Source: Lamellibrachia satsuma (Eukaryota; Annelida; Polychaeta; Sabellida; Siboglinidae). Taken from it: DNA of 64,000 nt. Below, in pieces: positions 1-14,700 of the stretch. The position numbers were made by a program, and so were the translations under genes. Each line of letters begins with the position of its first letter. Positions within the stretch are counted from its first letter, which is position 1. The notes below the pieces were generated by a model. The model was not told the DNA's origin and searched no databases. It was given only the letters and a program-made list of their open reading frames with translations. The DNA lies in assembly GCA_033239005.1 (NCBI GenBank), contig BSQZ01000122.1, forward strand, positions 127,001 through 191,000. The letters run 5' to 3'.

Positions 1-403
1 AAATCACATGAATAAAAGTAATCACATCATAAACATGACACCATAATATGTATAGAAATAAAAAGGACCAACATTTAATAAAGGCTCCATTGAAGGCTGG
101 GTTAATTAAAGATATATTTGACGATGAACGCAATTGTTGATATGACCAACATGCACTCTGATTAGCTGAAGAACATCCGTGACGTCATTGTCATATAAGG
201 CCATCTACAGCTCAACTTACACAAATGTAGCTCATTAAGCCATGCCACACAGTTAACGCTATTAAATATGTTCGTCGGAAAAATTGACTACAATGGTTTA
301 AAAGAGTTGCCCACGTCATGCTAATGTTCTATAATACACTGTCATATTGATGTAGTTATGCATGGTTATGTTTTTATTTAGACTACTTGTTTTGTAGAGA
401 ATC
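1..403. other. 5' flank of FG-GAP gene, no gene seen
   Basis: AT-rich sequence upstream of the signal-peptide exon. I see no exon, RNA gene or transposon signature. It should hold the promoter and 5' UTR of the gene that starts at 404, but no convincing TATA box or initiator can be singled out by eye. Confidence 0.4.
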
Positions 404-2915
<2,512 letters not shown>

Positions 2916-3249
2916 ACACGGTCCAATGGTTAATGCTTCACCAGATAAGTTTACGCTTTGCTTACAGTTAAACACACCGGTTCCACTGATGATAGCGCTA
3001 ACTGCTTAATTATTGGCACTGGTTGAATGTAAACACTTTATCGTCAAGGTCATACTAACATAATGACATGTTAATTATATAATAATTATATATGATCACA
3101 AATATCACTAGTGTTTTCGAATACTAAAACGTGAATTGGAATATCGCAATTGTTTCTTAACTTATGATGACAGGGGTAAGGTATAAGGCATCCATACGTA
3201 CCTAATCAATGAGTTGTGATGGTGCGATTGAGTACTAGAATATTCTTGA

Positions 3250-3318
3250 AATAAACTGTCATGCAACAGCAATGTGTTCGGATGTCTGTTGTATATTATC
3301 CAGATTTGCGTTAATAAA
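3250..3318 (+). promoter_or_regulatory. Candidate polyadenylation signals of FG-GAP gene
   Basis: AATAAA occurs at 3250-3255 and again at 3313-3318, about 335 and 400 bp after the stop codon. The region is collinear with the duplicate at 44.2 kb, where the second hexamer is conserved and the first reads GATAAA. Confidence 0.45.
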
Positions 3319-3656
3319 ATGTGAATGGAGATGCTAAGCATAGTGTTGGTCTCAATTTTCTTCAGAGCTATTTTAATTATTTCAGCACATTACATAAGGT
3401 GACATTCTTACATATTTGACTAGGATGTTAGTGTTAATGCATGTATGCGTATTCATGCACGCACGCATGCACACTTTCCTTTATACTCCAACTCGACCAT
3501 ATAAGTGGTGCCCTGTACCGGTTAAGCGACGAAACACATTCAGCATTGTTTATACATGTGTTGACTGTCTATCTGGGTTATCTATGGCGTGTATTCCCAT
3601 TTAATATTTTTTTTTATTGTTCACAGTTCGGAGCCATTATATTTGTTAAAGCGTTG

Positions 3657-4287
<631 letters not shown>

Positions 4288-4905
4288 ATGTCGGCGGCGA
4301 AGTCGGATCTAGGTGTGCTTGTGCTTGGGCATAGCCATGCGTATTGGTTGGGCGCGTTCATAGAATCTGCGGGTCTACTTGACGACTTGGAAAGACTAGG
4401 TCATACATGCACAGTTCGTTTTATGGGTCGAAGGGGAGCGTCCGTTAGAACTTTCCGAGAACCGGCGACCATGACCCGGATTTCTGCCCGCGTCCCCGAC
4501 ATTGTCGTTACCCTCCTTGGGGGCAACGATCTAGATGGGAAGTTTCCCCCACCTCCAGAAGCAGTGGGGTCGCAACTAGGTAGGTTAGGCGATGAATTGT
4601 TAGCTTTAGGTGTCCGTCAGGTATGTCTTTGCCAAACCGAGCGCCGCAAGAAATGGCGCCATTTCGATTTTGATACGGGTGCGGCTCGCGTTGCATCCGC
4701 TAATACTGCGTTACAATCAGCATGTAAGGGGCGCCGTGGTCTGTTCTACTGGAGCCATAAGTACCTTTGGAACAGCCCGGCGAAGGTTTTCCGCCAAGAT
4801 GGCGTGCATTTATCCGATATAGGAAATTTCCGGCTTTTCCGCAGCATTCGGGGGGCAATTTTCAGAGCAGTTAGTCGGATTGTCCAACAGCTGACTGAAG
4901 CCTAA
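4288..4905 (+). CDS. SGNH/GDSL-like hydrolase ORF, 205 aa, probably retroelement-derived
   Basis: A complete ORF from ATG to TAA without introns. It shows the SGNH-fold blocks in order: GHSHA at residues 14-18 (block I, serine nucleophile), GRRGAS at 47-52 (block II glycine), GGND at 78-81 (block III oxyanion-hole Asn) and DGVH at 171-174 (block V Asp/His). All four catalytic positions are present, so an active esterase or lipase-like enzyme is plausible. SGNH ORFs of this size are known companions of Ngaro/DIRS tyrosine-recombinase retrotransposons in marine animals, and SGNH domains also sit in CR1 ORF1. No gag, RT or recombinase adjoins it here, so it is either a stranded element ORF or a domesticated copy. 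Substrate unknown. Confidence 0.72.
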   Translation: MSAAKSDLGVLVLGHSHAYWLGAFIESAGLLDDLERLGHTCTVRFMGRRGASVRTFREPATMTRISARVPDIVVTLLGGNDLDGKFPPPPEAVGSQLGRLGDELLALGVRQVCLCQTERRKKWRHFDFDTGAARVASANTALQSACKGRRGLFYWSHKYLWNSPAKVFRQDGVHLSDIGNFRLFRSIRGAIFRAVSRIVQQLTEA

Positions 4906-5321
4906 GTCATCACACTATTCGCTAACCTCGCGGAACTCAGACCAAGTTGTCTTCCGTTTCACCCTCACTAGTTCTGGTATTTAATTTAAAAATTATCAAC
5001 TTGTTAAATCACTAATATCCCGTGCACCAGGTAAGCCCTGCCCCCCCGGGTTACTTTAATTAACATGCAAATTTAGCCACATTCAACATACGTTTCATTG
5101 TCGAGCGCTAATTGCCGGTAAGGTATTCATAATTAAGGGGTTATTATTACACGCTTTAGCCTTATTACAGTCTGAACAGCATTCGCCTCAGTACCAATGA
5201 TAACTCAATAATCCTGATGACTCTTCGTTATTTTGTATGTCATTCATGGATATCGTTCCACTTTTTATATATGTCACCATGGGTGAGGTTCCCATATTGT
5301 TTCACATTGACACACACCCAG
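4906..5321. other. Spacer, no gene seen
   Basis: Intergenic sequence with a short C8 run near 5040. It may include more of the truncated BEL element at its right edge, but nothing readable. Confidence 0.3.
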
Positions 5322-7519
5322 TTATGCATCTCCATGGGCGGTGTTCACTTTACTAATGATGAAAGTAGCACAACAGTCGAAAACGACACGGAACTTGTCC
5401 GGTTTCTTGTTATGATACAAACCATGGTGCGGAATGTACCATATGTCATCATCATCCTTGTTGAGGTTGGAATCGGGTACTTTTTCTGCGTATCCCCGCT
5501 GGATCATGTTCTCCGTGAAATCAGTGTAATCTGAGTGATACTTAGAGTTTCTTTGCAGGCGCTTCTTTAGATGCTGCAACCTGCGAAATGCAGGAGCCTT
5601 ATTGTTCGGAAGGCATGGGCTTGAGTCACGAAAAGGCAACGGCGTTTCGCAATGACCATCAGCATCTTTGTGGATCCCATCCTTGAGTTTAGTTATATAC
5701 ATCTTGTCGTCACAGGACAATGAGGTCAGTTTGGTATTTTCGTCTTTGAAGTCCAATTCCATCATGTTGGCTATTTGAGTTGGGTTAATAACCTCCTTAA
5801 TCATAGTTTTACTTCACAATATGACTTCCTGGTTGTCGCATGTAGACACTGAAGAGGGAACGCGATTCATCATGATCCTATGGCTTACACCGATCGCATC
5901 AATATCACCAGTTTTATCATGTGTTGTATCGGTTGCGCCTATAATTCCCCATCCAAGATCCGTCCTCTGAGCATAAGGTCCATCCATCAACTGGAGGTAT
6001 GACCTCTCTGGGAACAAGAGCATTAGCGCGGTCATATCCGATGAGAAGTCCCACCTCACATTCGTTCAGCGGTATCAGTTTGGTTGTTACGCTGTGCAAG
6101 TGAGGCCACCTCTGTGCCACAGAAGGTGTCGGAATGTGTTCACGATTTGTTGGCATAATGTCCTGTGTGTATATCGGAGGGAGGGCAATGGTAGAGTCAC
6201 CATTGTACGCACAGACTTGTAGACCATTAACTCTACTGCTCTGGATAATCTGATTTGAAGCAGACATCGTCGAGAGTGAGAGTTGCACAGGATTCCCGTC
6301 AACACCCAAGGCAGCGCACGTATCGTTTAGAATGAAAGTAGTGTCAGACTGTGTGTCAAGCAGTGCATAAACAAGTCTTTCATAGTCAGGTCTACCTGAG
6401 TGCGACACCGACACAGGAACGATCATGGAGCTCTTCTTACAACAATTACTGCTGTTGCAATGACAATTGCTGGTCTGCATACTTATCGATTTTCGACTCG
6501 GTGTAACCATTTCACGTGCATCCCGTCTGATGTCACCATGCAAACACGAAGGGTGTCGTTTCTCACACGTTTTGCAACTCTTACGCATATTTTGTAATTG
6601 CCCAGTGGGTGATTTCCCTGACAAAGGGTAAATTTACTGCGAGTGTCGTTGTCAAGAGTCTTAATCTTTGCGTCTGTAGAGAACGAACTTGATGCTTGAT
6701 ATATTTTCCGATCTTCTCTTGTCTTGCTGTCATCAGCACTTCCACGCAGTGATTGTAAGGAAGTGATGGGATCGCAGGCGATATCAGCTTCACGAGACAC
6801 AAATGATGCAAACTCTGCGAAAGGCGGAAAGCAATTATAGACGTAACGAGCCACCCGTTTACCAGCCAGTCAGAAAGCTTACCAAGTAACTTCCGGTTCT
6901 CGCGGTCATCGTCGAGGCAACGCATGTACCCCATAGCAGTCGTACACTGTTTCAGAAAGTCAGCAAACTTGCGCATAGCAGTTCCGTCGCGAGAAGCTAT
7001 CTTTGGCCACCTGTCCAACTTATCGCGAAATGCATTTGCAATCACAAATGGATCGCCTAATCGTTCATCCAACAATCGTTTCGCATCTTCGTATGCATCA
7101 TCGGTCATCAACATAAAGTAGCTTTCAACTGTTTCCTTCGCAGTGCCAGTCAGATATAGTTTGAGGTAGTGTATCATTTCACTTAGTATAAATACTCTAC
7201 TCTCAATCAATGCGTGAAAGGCACTCTTCCAGCTGGGATAGTGAAGTGGATCTCCCGAGAAGACATCAGGCTCGGGGGCGGGCAAACGGCTAAGTAGAAG
7301 CTGATCAGAAAGTGTCCTTTGATGTGTATGGGGTTTGTCATTGGAGTTCGGTTGGGGTAGTTGAGTATTCACAATGCTCGATTTGATAGTCTCAGGCACT
7401 GTTCGTATAGGAATGAACTCATCACTTTGTGAATTCAAAGGTTGAGTAGAAATGAACTCTTTCAGATGATCATGTTTCCCATCTGGTAAGTCAAGTGGTG
7501 TGTCGGGATGGTTAGACAT
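5322..7519 (-). pseudogene. BEL/Pao LTR retrotransposon gag-pol, truncated and frameshifted
   Basis: Read on the minus strand from 7519. The first 312-aa segment (7519-6581) has a gag-like domain of the DUF1759 type, including the hallmark FSGDPLHYPSWK and a helical body with LDERLGDPF. The frame then breaks into pieces (6854-6483, 6624-5917, 6059-5814, 5804-5322). The piece at 6624 has a Cys/His stretch followed by a pepsin-like protease region (peptidase A17/DUF1758) with ALLDTQSDTTFI and later LLIGYD and LVPREV. The next has GPYAQRTDLGWGI, typical of Pao elements. The last begins the RT with WYIPHHG and KPDKFRVVFDC and then ends. At least three frame changes and a TGA at 5812-5814 kill it, and most of RT plus RNase H and integrase are missing. 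No LTRs were identified. It sits just downstream of the partial MS4A copy. Confidence 0.82.
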
Positions 7520-7766
7520 CGCTTCGAACTTTGAAATGGAACTTTTCCATCAGCCATTTTGATCTCTTTCATTGTTTGAGTTTTTTCTAACTCGTGTTGA
7601 GTTTTTGTAAATTGTAAATTGAAAATGGGTTAGAATGCGTTAATTTAATGTTAAATTTAAACAACACTAGCATTCCACCGACCCCCACCCTTAAACAATA
7701 TATATACCGGGAAAGACCCGACACTATAATTAAACAGTGTGTGTATGTCCCCGTCTCTTTTCTTAC

Positions 7767-7879
7767 GTTATGGATATCATTGTCGCTTGACACAATCACG
7801 ATATTCGAGTATATGGATCCGAAAAAAACACCACAGCAAAAACGGACGAGATGACAGACATCACCATGAAGCCAATGAT
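7767..7879 (-). pseudogene. TM3 exon of partial MS4A-like paralogue (frameshifted)
   Basis: The minus strand reads CTTTTTCAG|ATCATTGGC and ends ...AAC|GTAAGA, the same splice frame as the exon at 16722-16814. The first residues, IIGFMVMSVISSVF, match that exon. After a T7 run the frame is off by one and there is an insertion of about 20 nt relative to copy B. With one more T the exon would be open to the donor, so a homopolymer miscall or a real 1-nt deletion are both possible. No matching TM1, TM4 or C-terminal exon was found for this copy in the window. Confidence 0.62.
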
Positions 7880-8453
7880 CTGAAAAAGCAGAAAACAATC
7901 AGTAATTTATACACGCGTACGCACACATATACACACGCACAATGCTATTTAAGAAGTCGAGATATACAATATTTGAATATTTATAGTATATTTATCGGTA
8001 GAGTAGAATGATGCGTTCCACTCAGTTTCCAATCAGTGGGCGGTTACAGATGGAAAGTAGAGCATGAATACACATCAATACGTAATGTTATTACAGAAAA
8101 TGTAGCTTGCTAGGGTGACGTTTCATCTTACTACGCTAGGCATTACACCAGGTACGTTAACCATTACACGGAAAAAGCTCCTATGACACAGTCTTGACAA
8201 ATAATCAGTGAAATGGACACATACCATTCGTGTTGCTGTATAATTATAGCTATGCAATGGTTAATAGGAAATATGAAAACATTGTACCAATGTAATATTT
8301 ACACAGACTTAACTTGCACAAAATTTTAATAATTTCATTTCTAGAAATATTATCATCAACGTGTCTCATTTTGAAACGTAAAGTTCTTATGCACATAATA
8401 TTATTTTGATTTTATGTAATATGTTTAATAAACTTCTCACCAACCGACACATT

Positions 8454-9130
8454 ACTCACCGTACACGTCGTCTTGGTTAACCCAGCTGCAATACCGCACA
8501 CTCCAGCAATCAGGAACTAATACTCACGGTACACGTCGTCTTGGTTAACCCAGCTGCAATACCGCACACTACAATAACCAGGAACTAATACTCACGGTAC
8601 ACGTCGTCTTGGTTAACCCAGCTGCAATTCCGCACACTCCAGCAACCAGGAACTAATACTCACGGAACACGTCGTCTTGGTTAACCCAGCTGCAATACCG
8701 CACACTCCAGCAACCAGGAACTAATACTCACGGTACACTTCGTCTTGGTTAACCCAGCTGCAATACCGCACACTGCAGCAATCAGGAACTAATACTCACG
8801 ATACACGTCGTCTTGGTTAACCCAGCTGCAATACCGCACACTCCAGCAACCAGGAACTAATACTCACGGAACACGTCGTCTTGGTTAACCCAGCTGCAAT
8901 ACCGCACACTCCAGCAACCAGGAACTAATACTCACGGTACACGTCGTCTTGGTTAACCCAGCTGCAATACCGCACACTCCAGCAATCAGGAACTAATACT
9001 CACGATACACGTCGTCTTGGTTAACCCAGCTGCAATACCGCACACTCCAGCACCCAGGAACTAATACTCACGGTACACGTCGTCTTGGTTAACCCAGCTG
9101 CAATACCGCACCTCCAGCAATCAGGAACTA
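8454..9130 (-). repeat. 10-copy, 68-bp tandem array of an MS4A-like TM2 exon
   Basis: Ten head-to-tail units of 68 bp. On the minus strand each is a 57-nt exon-like segment (19 codons, both ends phase 0) plus 11 nt, GTGAGTATTAG, which supplies a donor and the next acceptor. Exon intervals start at 8460, 8528, 8596 and so on to 9072. Conceptual residues are FLVAGVCGIAAGL then TKTTC-T, with unit differences: LVIVV in unit 2, LIAA and TKC in unit 5, and a final T, S or I. Unit 10 (9072-9127) has lost one base. The single homologous exon at 17392-17448 marks the ancestral state. An 11-nt gap is too short for an intron, so at most one unit could be used per transcript. Confidence 0.85.
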
Positions 9131-9433
9131 CAAAAGACATAACGATTAGTGTCTGGTTCTATTTTCGTCATGTTTCAACAACGGCAAATGAACACCTGCA
9201 TTTATTAAAACAATGCAGCTCATATTGAGTCCGGTCCTATTTGCTGCTGAAACAACTAAACATTCCCCAACATAAGGTCATAAATAGTCATGACAATATA
9301 CTAAAGAACTGGTTTGTGTTTGTTTGCGCGCATGTGCATTTGTGTATTTGTATATTTGTCTGCTGCACGTATGAAAAACATTATAATGCGTATTTTTAGA
9401 AATTATTTTCAAAAGTCCGGTTTGTTATAATTA

Positions 9434-9816
9434 GAACGGCGCCCTGTACGTTACTTGTTGGCTGCTGTGGCCCCTGGTGTCATGCTGGAGAACATGCATC
9501 ACGTCTATAACGGCGCCATGTACGTTACTTGTTGGGTGTAGTGCCCCTGGTGTCATGCTGGAGAACATGCATCACGTCTAGAACGGCGCCCTGTACGTTA
9601 CTTGTTGGCTGCTGTGGCCCCTGGTGTCATGCTGGAGAACATGCAACACGTCTATAACGGCGCCATGTACGTTACTTGTTGGGTGTAGTGCCCCTGGTGT
9701 CATGCTGGAGAACATGCATCACTTCTAGAACGGCGCCATGTATGTTACTTGTTGGGTGTTGTGACACCTGGTGTCATGCTGGAGAACATGCATCGCGTCT
9801 AGAACGGCGCCCCGTA
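9434..9816. repeat. 73-bp minisatellite, 5+ units with dimeric order
   Basis: Units start near 9434, 9508, 9580, 9653 and 9727, with a partial one at 9801, each beginning A-(G/T)-AACGGCGCC. Two unit types alternate (GGCTGCTGTGGCCCC and GGGTGTAGTGCCCC forms) as A-B-A-B, then a third variant. It is GC-richer than the surroundings and abuts the end of the segmental duplication. Confidence 0.9.
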
Positions 9817-10861
9817 CAGCATGACCTAAATTGAAGTTGGCCGTATTGTCGTAACGCGTCGCTGACTCTATTCACTTACCGGGCGGACCGGCTTACATTA
9901 TTTATTTGCGGCTACGTACTGCTCGGGGCTCGGCAAACAGGAAGATTAATTATTTGTAACGCCGCCAAACACACGCTGCAGTTCATAACGTAAGTCAGGT
10001 AGCGTTCAGAGTCTTCATACCAGTAACATGTGTATATGGTGCGCGGAGCTTAGAGTACTTCATCTACAAATATATTGGAATGCAGTACCCAAAACAAGAT
10101 GCTCAACAAACCTTTCTGGCTAGGAAGCTGGACAAAATATTATGTAGTGGCACGAATGATGACCTGGACACGAACAATAAAATCCGCAAGCATTTATCAA
10201 ACTTAAACTGCACCAACATTGACGTTGCGTCGCTACAAAGAAGCTTGTTTACACAAGCTGTATACGAGAAAAAAAGTGTGGAAAATATGTTTGGTATTGA
10301 TTACGAATATGTCCATCAAATTTGCTGATGCGAGAAAAAAACGAATAAGCTCATGAATTTTGGAAATCCTTTTATTCAACGAATAACAACGATGTGTTAG
10401 ACAAGCAAAAAGCGACCTATTAATATATTGCATGTGCATAGAATCAATACAAAACACAAACACAATCACTGGAACAAACAATTAACTGTGCATTGTGCAG
10501 TGTAAAATAAAATTGATGTATGGGACATTGAACTCATGGATAAACGTATATTCCTTTCAAGAATACTCGCAATATGAATACATTAAACATATTGTTGTTC
10601 TGATAAAAAAGCTAGCTAACTTCCGATCACACGTGGGACGTCTTGATGTGGCCCTTCACGGAAGTGTTCGTGTCGTTGTTCCGATGACACTTAGTAAACA
10701 GGCGGCGGACCTGGAGGACAGGAACATTGAAATTCGTTTGAATATATTGTTGTGTTGTAATTATGTCGAATGAACTGAGTACGTGTGCATCATCCGTGAA
10801 ATATATTTGTATACACATATGCATACATGCATGCGTGCATTCGGATATACACATTACACAT
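9817..10861. other. Mostly unassigned sequence
   Basis: The region holds one small open frame (10080-10328, listed separately) and otherwise no recognisable coding or repeat structure. No TM1 exon for MS4A copy A could be found here, although it would be expected upstream (higher coordinates) of the exon array. Confidence 0.3.
10080..10328 (+). CDS. Hypothetical 82-aa ORF
   Basis: ATG-initiated open frame, rich in charged residues (LARKLDKIL, TNNKIRKHL), predicted soluble and partly helical. The frame stays open upstream to about 10023, so it could be an internal exon fragment. I do not recognise a family. It has no neighbours in phase and may be chance. Confidence 0.2.
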   Translation: MQYPKQDAQQTFLARKLDKILCSGTNDDLDTNNKIRKHLSNLNCTNIDVASLQRSLFTQAVYEKKSVENMFGIDYEYVHQIC

Positions 10862-11159
10862 GCATGCACTCGTGCATGCATACATACATACATACATACA
10901 TACATACATACATACATACATACATACATACATACACACATTCATACATACAAACATACAGACATACATACATACATACGTACATGCAAACATACATGCA
11001 TGCTAACATGCATAACCCCAGTACGTACACACAAACACAAAAGCACACATACACATGCGCACACGCACACACACATACATACATACATGCATACATACAT
11101 ACATACATACATGCGTACATGCACACATACATACATACATACATACATACATACATACA

Positions 11160-11190
<31 letters not shown>

Positions 11191-11192
11191 GC
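10862..11192. repeat. (CATA)n / (ACAC) compound microsatellite
   Basis: Long tracts of CATA repeats (about 10879-10934 and 11070-11188) with interspersed CACA and CATG variants. The long open frames that overlap in several phases (I-H-T-Y or C-M-Y-V) come from the repeat. Confidence 0.95.
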
Positions 11193-11594
11193 TATATAAA
11201 TGCAAAATAAATAAATTAAAACGTAATATGCTAATTGGAATGTAGATTACATAAATATAATAACAATTTAATTCATAATTACCTAATTAAAATTAATTAA
11301 TCAGTAAAACTAATCGTCACAAGTAAGACAACGTTTACTTTCATGCAATAACCAGCCACTAACTATGGGTATTTAATATATGTTAATGCATTTACATACT
11401 GCATAAAAAATATCTCGTTTCAGTTTCACTGCTATGATTTGTAGATTCCTACTTACCCATGAATTGCAAGTACGAAACAAACTATTAGTATATTATATAA
11501 CGTTTTTTTATAACGTTTTTTTTCATTGCATATCCTCGATTGTACATTTCGTTACATGTTAATGCGAACGGAACATTCTAGCAATGTGTTCTAA
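11193..11594. other. 3' flank of MS4A-like gene, AT-rich
   Basis: AT-rich sequence following the stop codon at 11595 on the minus strand. ATTAAA-type hexamers are present on the minus strand near 11372 and 11270 and could act as polyadenylation signals. Nothing else is seen. Confidence 0.3.
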
Positions 11595-11729
11595 TTATAA
11601 CATGTTCTCACCGAAAGAGATTTGTGAGACGTCGGTACTTGCGCCTGCCTGGAGCGGTCCTTGAATGGTTGTCCCCACTGACGGGTGTGATTGCAAAGGA
11701 AGACAGTCCTGGTTGATGATGGAACATCT
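11595..11729 (-). CDS. MS4A-like exon 5 (cytosolic tail and stop)
   Basis: Acceptor ATGTTGCAG, phase 0, 44 polar residues (RCSIINQDC ... FGENML) and TAA. It is the only exon not verified by a duplicate, but phase, acceptor strength and length fit. It lies beyond the LINE that expanded intron 4. Confidence 0.66.
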   Translation of the reverse strand, partial: RCSIINQDCLPLQSHPSVGTTIQGPLQAGASTDVSQISFGENML

Positions 11730-14700
11730 CTGCAACATAAGTACACATTGGGCGCTGATGTCTTCAAGCAATATTTCTTTCCTGGCATCTGCGAACTCGC
11801 TTTTATGATTAGTAAGTGTTAGCCCAGGTAATGCGTCAGAGACAGGGCGAGCTAATCATATGACACAAATAAGCAAATTTCTTCCTTGTGGACTGTTACC
11901 TTGTCGTGGTAAGGAGGCTTGTGTACCCCTATGACCCTCTGAGCTATACCGGTGGGAGGCAACTACTGGCAGGTCCAACCATACCGGGCAGGTCTGGGGC
12001 GAGGGGTCAGACAAAGCACAGTCCAGCCACATCTCTTGATCATGGAGCCCGGGAGGAAAATGGTCTACGACCACTGCGGAAAACTTGTGGGCACAGCGGC
12101 TTGGGCTAATCACCCACTCAGTTGTTATTGAAATCGATTACAGAAACCGAAACCATGAATACTCAACCACACCTCGATCTGAGCAAAGCAGGCTGTCCTG
12201 AAAGGGTGCGTATGAATCCCTTGGGTGAAAGCCGACAGGAAGCCCAAGGGAGGAAGAGTCTGCTACAGCTCAAGTCAAAAATTAGAATTGGATGTTGGAA
12301 TGTCAGGACACTGTACCAGGCAGGAAAACTGGCACAGCTCGCCAAAGAAATGAGAAGATACAAGCTGAGCATCATTGGAGTCTGTGAAAGCAGATGGAAC
12401 ACCTTTGGGAAGGTTACAACTAGCTCTGGAGAAACTTACTTGTACTCTGGGAATGAGAGAGAAGAAGATGCGCACACACATGGAGTAGGGCTGCTCCTCT
12501 CAAAGGATGCAGCAAAAAGTCTCATCGAATGGGAACCAGTCTCGGAGAGAATCATCACAGCCAGGTTTACATCAAAAGGTCGGAACATCACCATTATACA
12601 TTGCTATGCACCAACCAACTCTGCTGAATTTGAAGAGAAAGAGACCTTCTACCAACATCTACAAACAGTCACCCAAAAACTACCGAAGAGGGATATCCAA
12701 GTTGTTATGGGGGATATGAATGCCAAGATTGGAAAGGATAATGACAATTGGAAAGGCACAATGGGGAAAGAAGGTCTGGGACAGATGAATGAGAATGGTC
12801 TCCTGTTTGCAGATTTCTGTACTCTCAATGAACTGATAATCGGAGGAACTCTCTTTCCACACAAGCCTACACACAAAGCCACATGGATATCCCCAGATCT
12901 AAAGACGGAAAACCAAATTGACCACATAACAATCACCAAGAAATGGAGGAGAGTGCTTCTAGAAGTCAGAGTGAAAAGAGGAGCTGACATTAACTCCGAC
13001 CACCACCTCCTTGTGGGTGAATTTAGGATGAAGCTAGCAGCAAAGAAGAAGACGGATAACAAGGTACAAAGAAGGTTTGAGATAAGAAAACTTCAAAATA
13101 CTAAAATACGACAGGAACTGGGAATCACACTACGGAACAGGTTCCAAGCATTGGAAGAGGGAAAAAACATTGATGAAAAGTGGGCAAGATGCAAGAATGC
13201 AATTACAGACACCTGTGAACAAGTCCTAGGCTGCTGGGAAGCTAGGAGGAAGGACTGGATTACAGACGACACCTGGGAAGCTATTGAGGCAAGGAGGGAG
13301 ACTAAAATGAAACTCAACAAGGAAGCAGATGACACAAGAAAAACAAAACTGCAGCAGGAATACCAGGAAAGAAACAAAACAGTTAAAAAGAAGACAAAGA
13401 GGGACAAGAAAACATATGTCGAAAAACTAGCAAACGAGGCTGAGATCGCAGCTAGGCAAAACAACTCCAGAGAGCTATACAAGATCACCAGACAGCTAGC
13501 AGGGAAGAACAAGAGCACTAGTCGCCCCATCAGGGACAAACAGGGAAACCTTCTCACTAAGGAATCTTTACAGTTACAACGCTGGAAAGAATATTTCCAA
13601 GATATCTTGAATAGGCCTCCACCAGATTCAATCCCAGACATTGAGGAAACAAATGAAGACCTTAACATTAATTGTGGTAGGATATCCAAAGAGGAGATCA
13701 AGAGAGCCATCAAAAAGCTGAAGCTAGGCAAAGCACCTGGAATTGACAATATACCATCTGATGTCTTAAAAGCTGATATTGGGGCCACCACAAACGTTTT
13801 ATACAGCGTGCTAAATGAGATCTGGGATAAAGAGGAAATACCAACTGAATGGAAGACAGGTATGCTAGTTACAATCCCCAAGAAAGGGAACCTCAGTGAA
13901 TGTAAGAACTGGAGAGGGATCATGCTTCTATCAGTGCCCAGTAAAATTCTCTGCCGTATCATCCTGGATAGGATACAAGAAACAGTTGACAAGAAGCTAA
14001 GAAAGGAACAAGCTGGCTTTAGAAAGGATAAATCCTGCACAGATCACATTGCTACACTCAGGATTATCGTTGAACAATGCATTGAATGGCAGAGCTCCCT
14101 TTACATAAACTTTGTGGACTTCGAAAAAGCATTTGATAGTATAGATAGGACAGTTCTATGGAAGCTCCTGAGGCATTATGGTTTACCCACAAAATTTGTA
14201 ACCCTAATAAAGAACATGTACGAAGGTTTCACTGGTCATGTCATCTTTAATGGACAAGTTTCAGAAGGCTTCCAGATTGGAACTGGAGTACGACAGGGCT
14301 GCTTGCTATCTCCACTGCTCTTTCTGATAGCCGTAGACTGGACAATGAAAAGATCCACAGAACACCATCGTACTGGGATCCAGTGGAACTTGTTCTCACA
14401 ACTAGAAGACTTGGATTTTGCAGATGATCTAGCACTACTCTCAGAAACCCATAAACACATGCAACAAAAAAACAGAAAGGCTTCAAGAAAAAAGCAGCCA
14501 ACTGGGTCTTAAGATCAATGTGGGAAAGACAAAGGTGATGAAAGTCAACAGCAGATCCTCCGAACCCATCTCACTAGAAAGTGGTACTGTTGAGGAAGTA
14601 CAAGACTTCATCTACCTCGGGAGCAACATCAGTACAAATGGTGGAGCTGACAAAGATGTGGAGCTACGCATCAATAAAGCTCGCCATGCCTTCAGAACCC

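Larger units (their letters stand above)
7620..9433. repeat. Segmental duplication copy A (of 16575-17771)
   Basis: Collinear with 16575-17771, with the same order of landmarks: a CATTCCACCGAC block, the TM3 exon, an ACACGGAAAAAGCTC block, the TM2 exon, then an ATTTATTAAAACAATGCAG block. Copy A is longer because the TM2 exon is amplified to ten units. Homology stops exactly where the 73-bp minisatellite begins. Divergence is visible, with many substitutions and small indels, so the duplication is not recent. Confidence 0.88.

Noticed and set aside
8454..9130. CRISPR array
   Set aside because: Regular 68-bp units have no unique spacers; the whole unit is repeated, and the homologue is a spliced exon.
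10627..11245. Overlapping ORFs of up to 160 codons on both strands
   Set aside because: Produced by the CATA microsatellite; products are H-T-Y-I or C-M-Y-V repeats.
13093..14040. 315-codon ORF on the minus strand
   Set aside because: Antisense shadow of the LINE reverse transcriptase, which has clear motifs on the plus strand.
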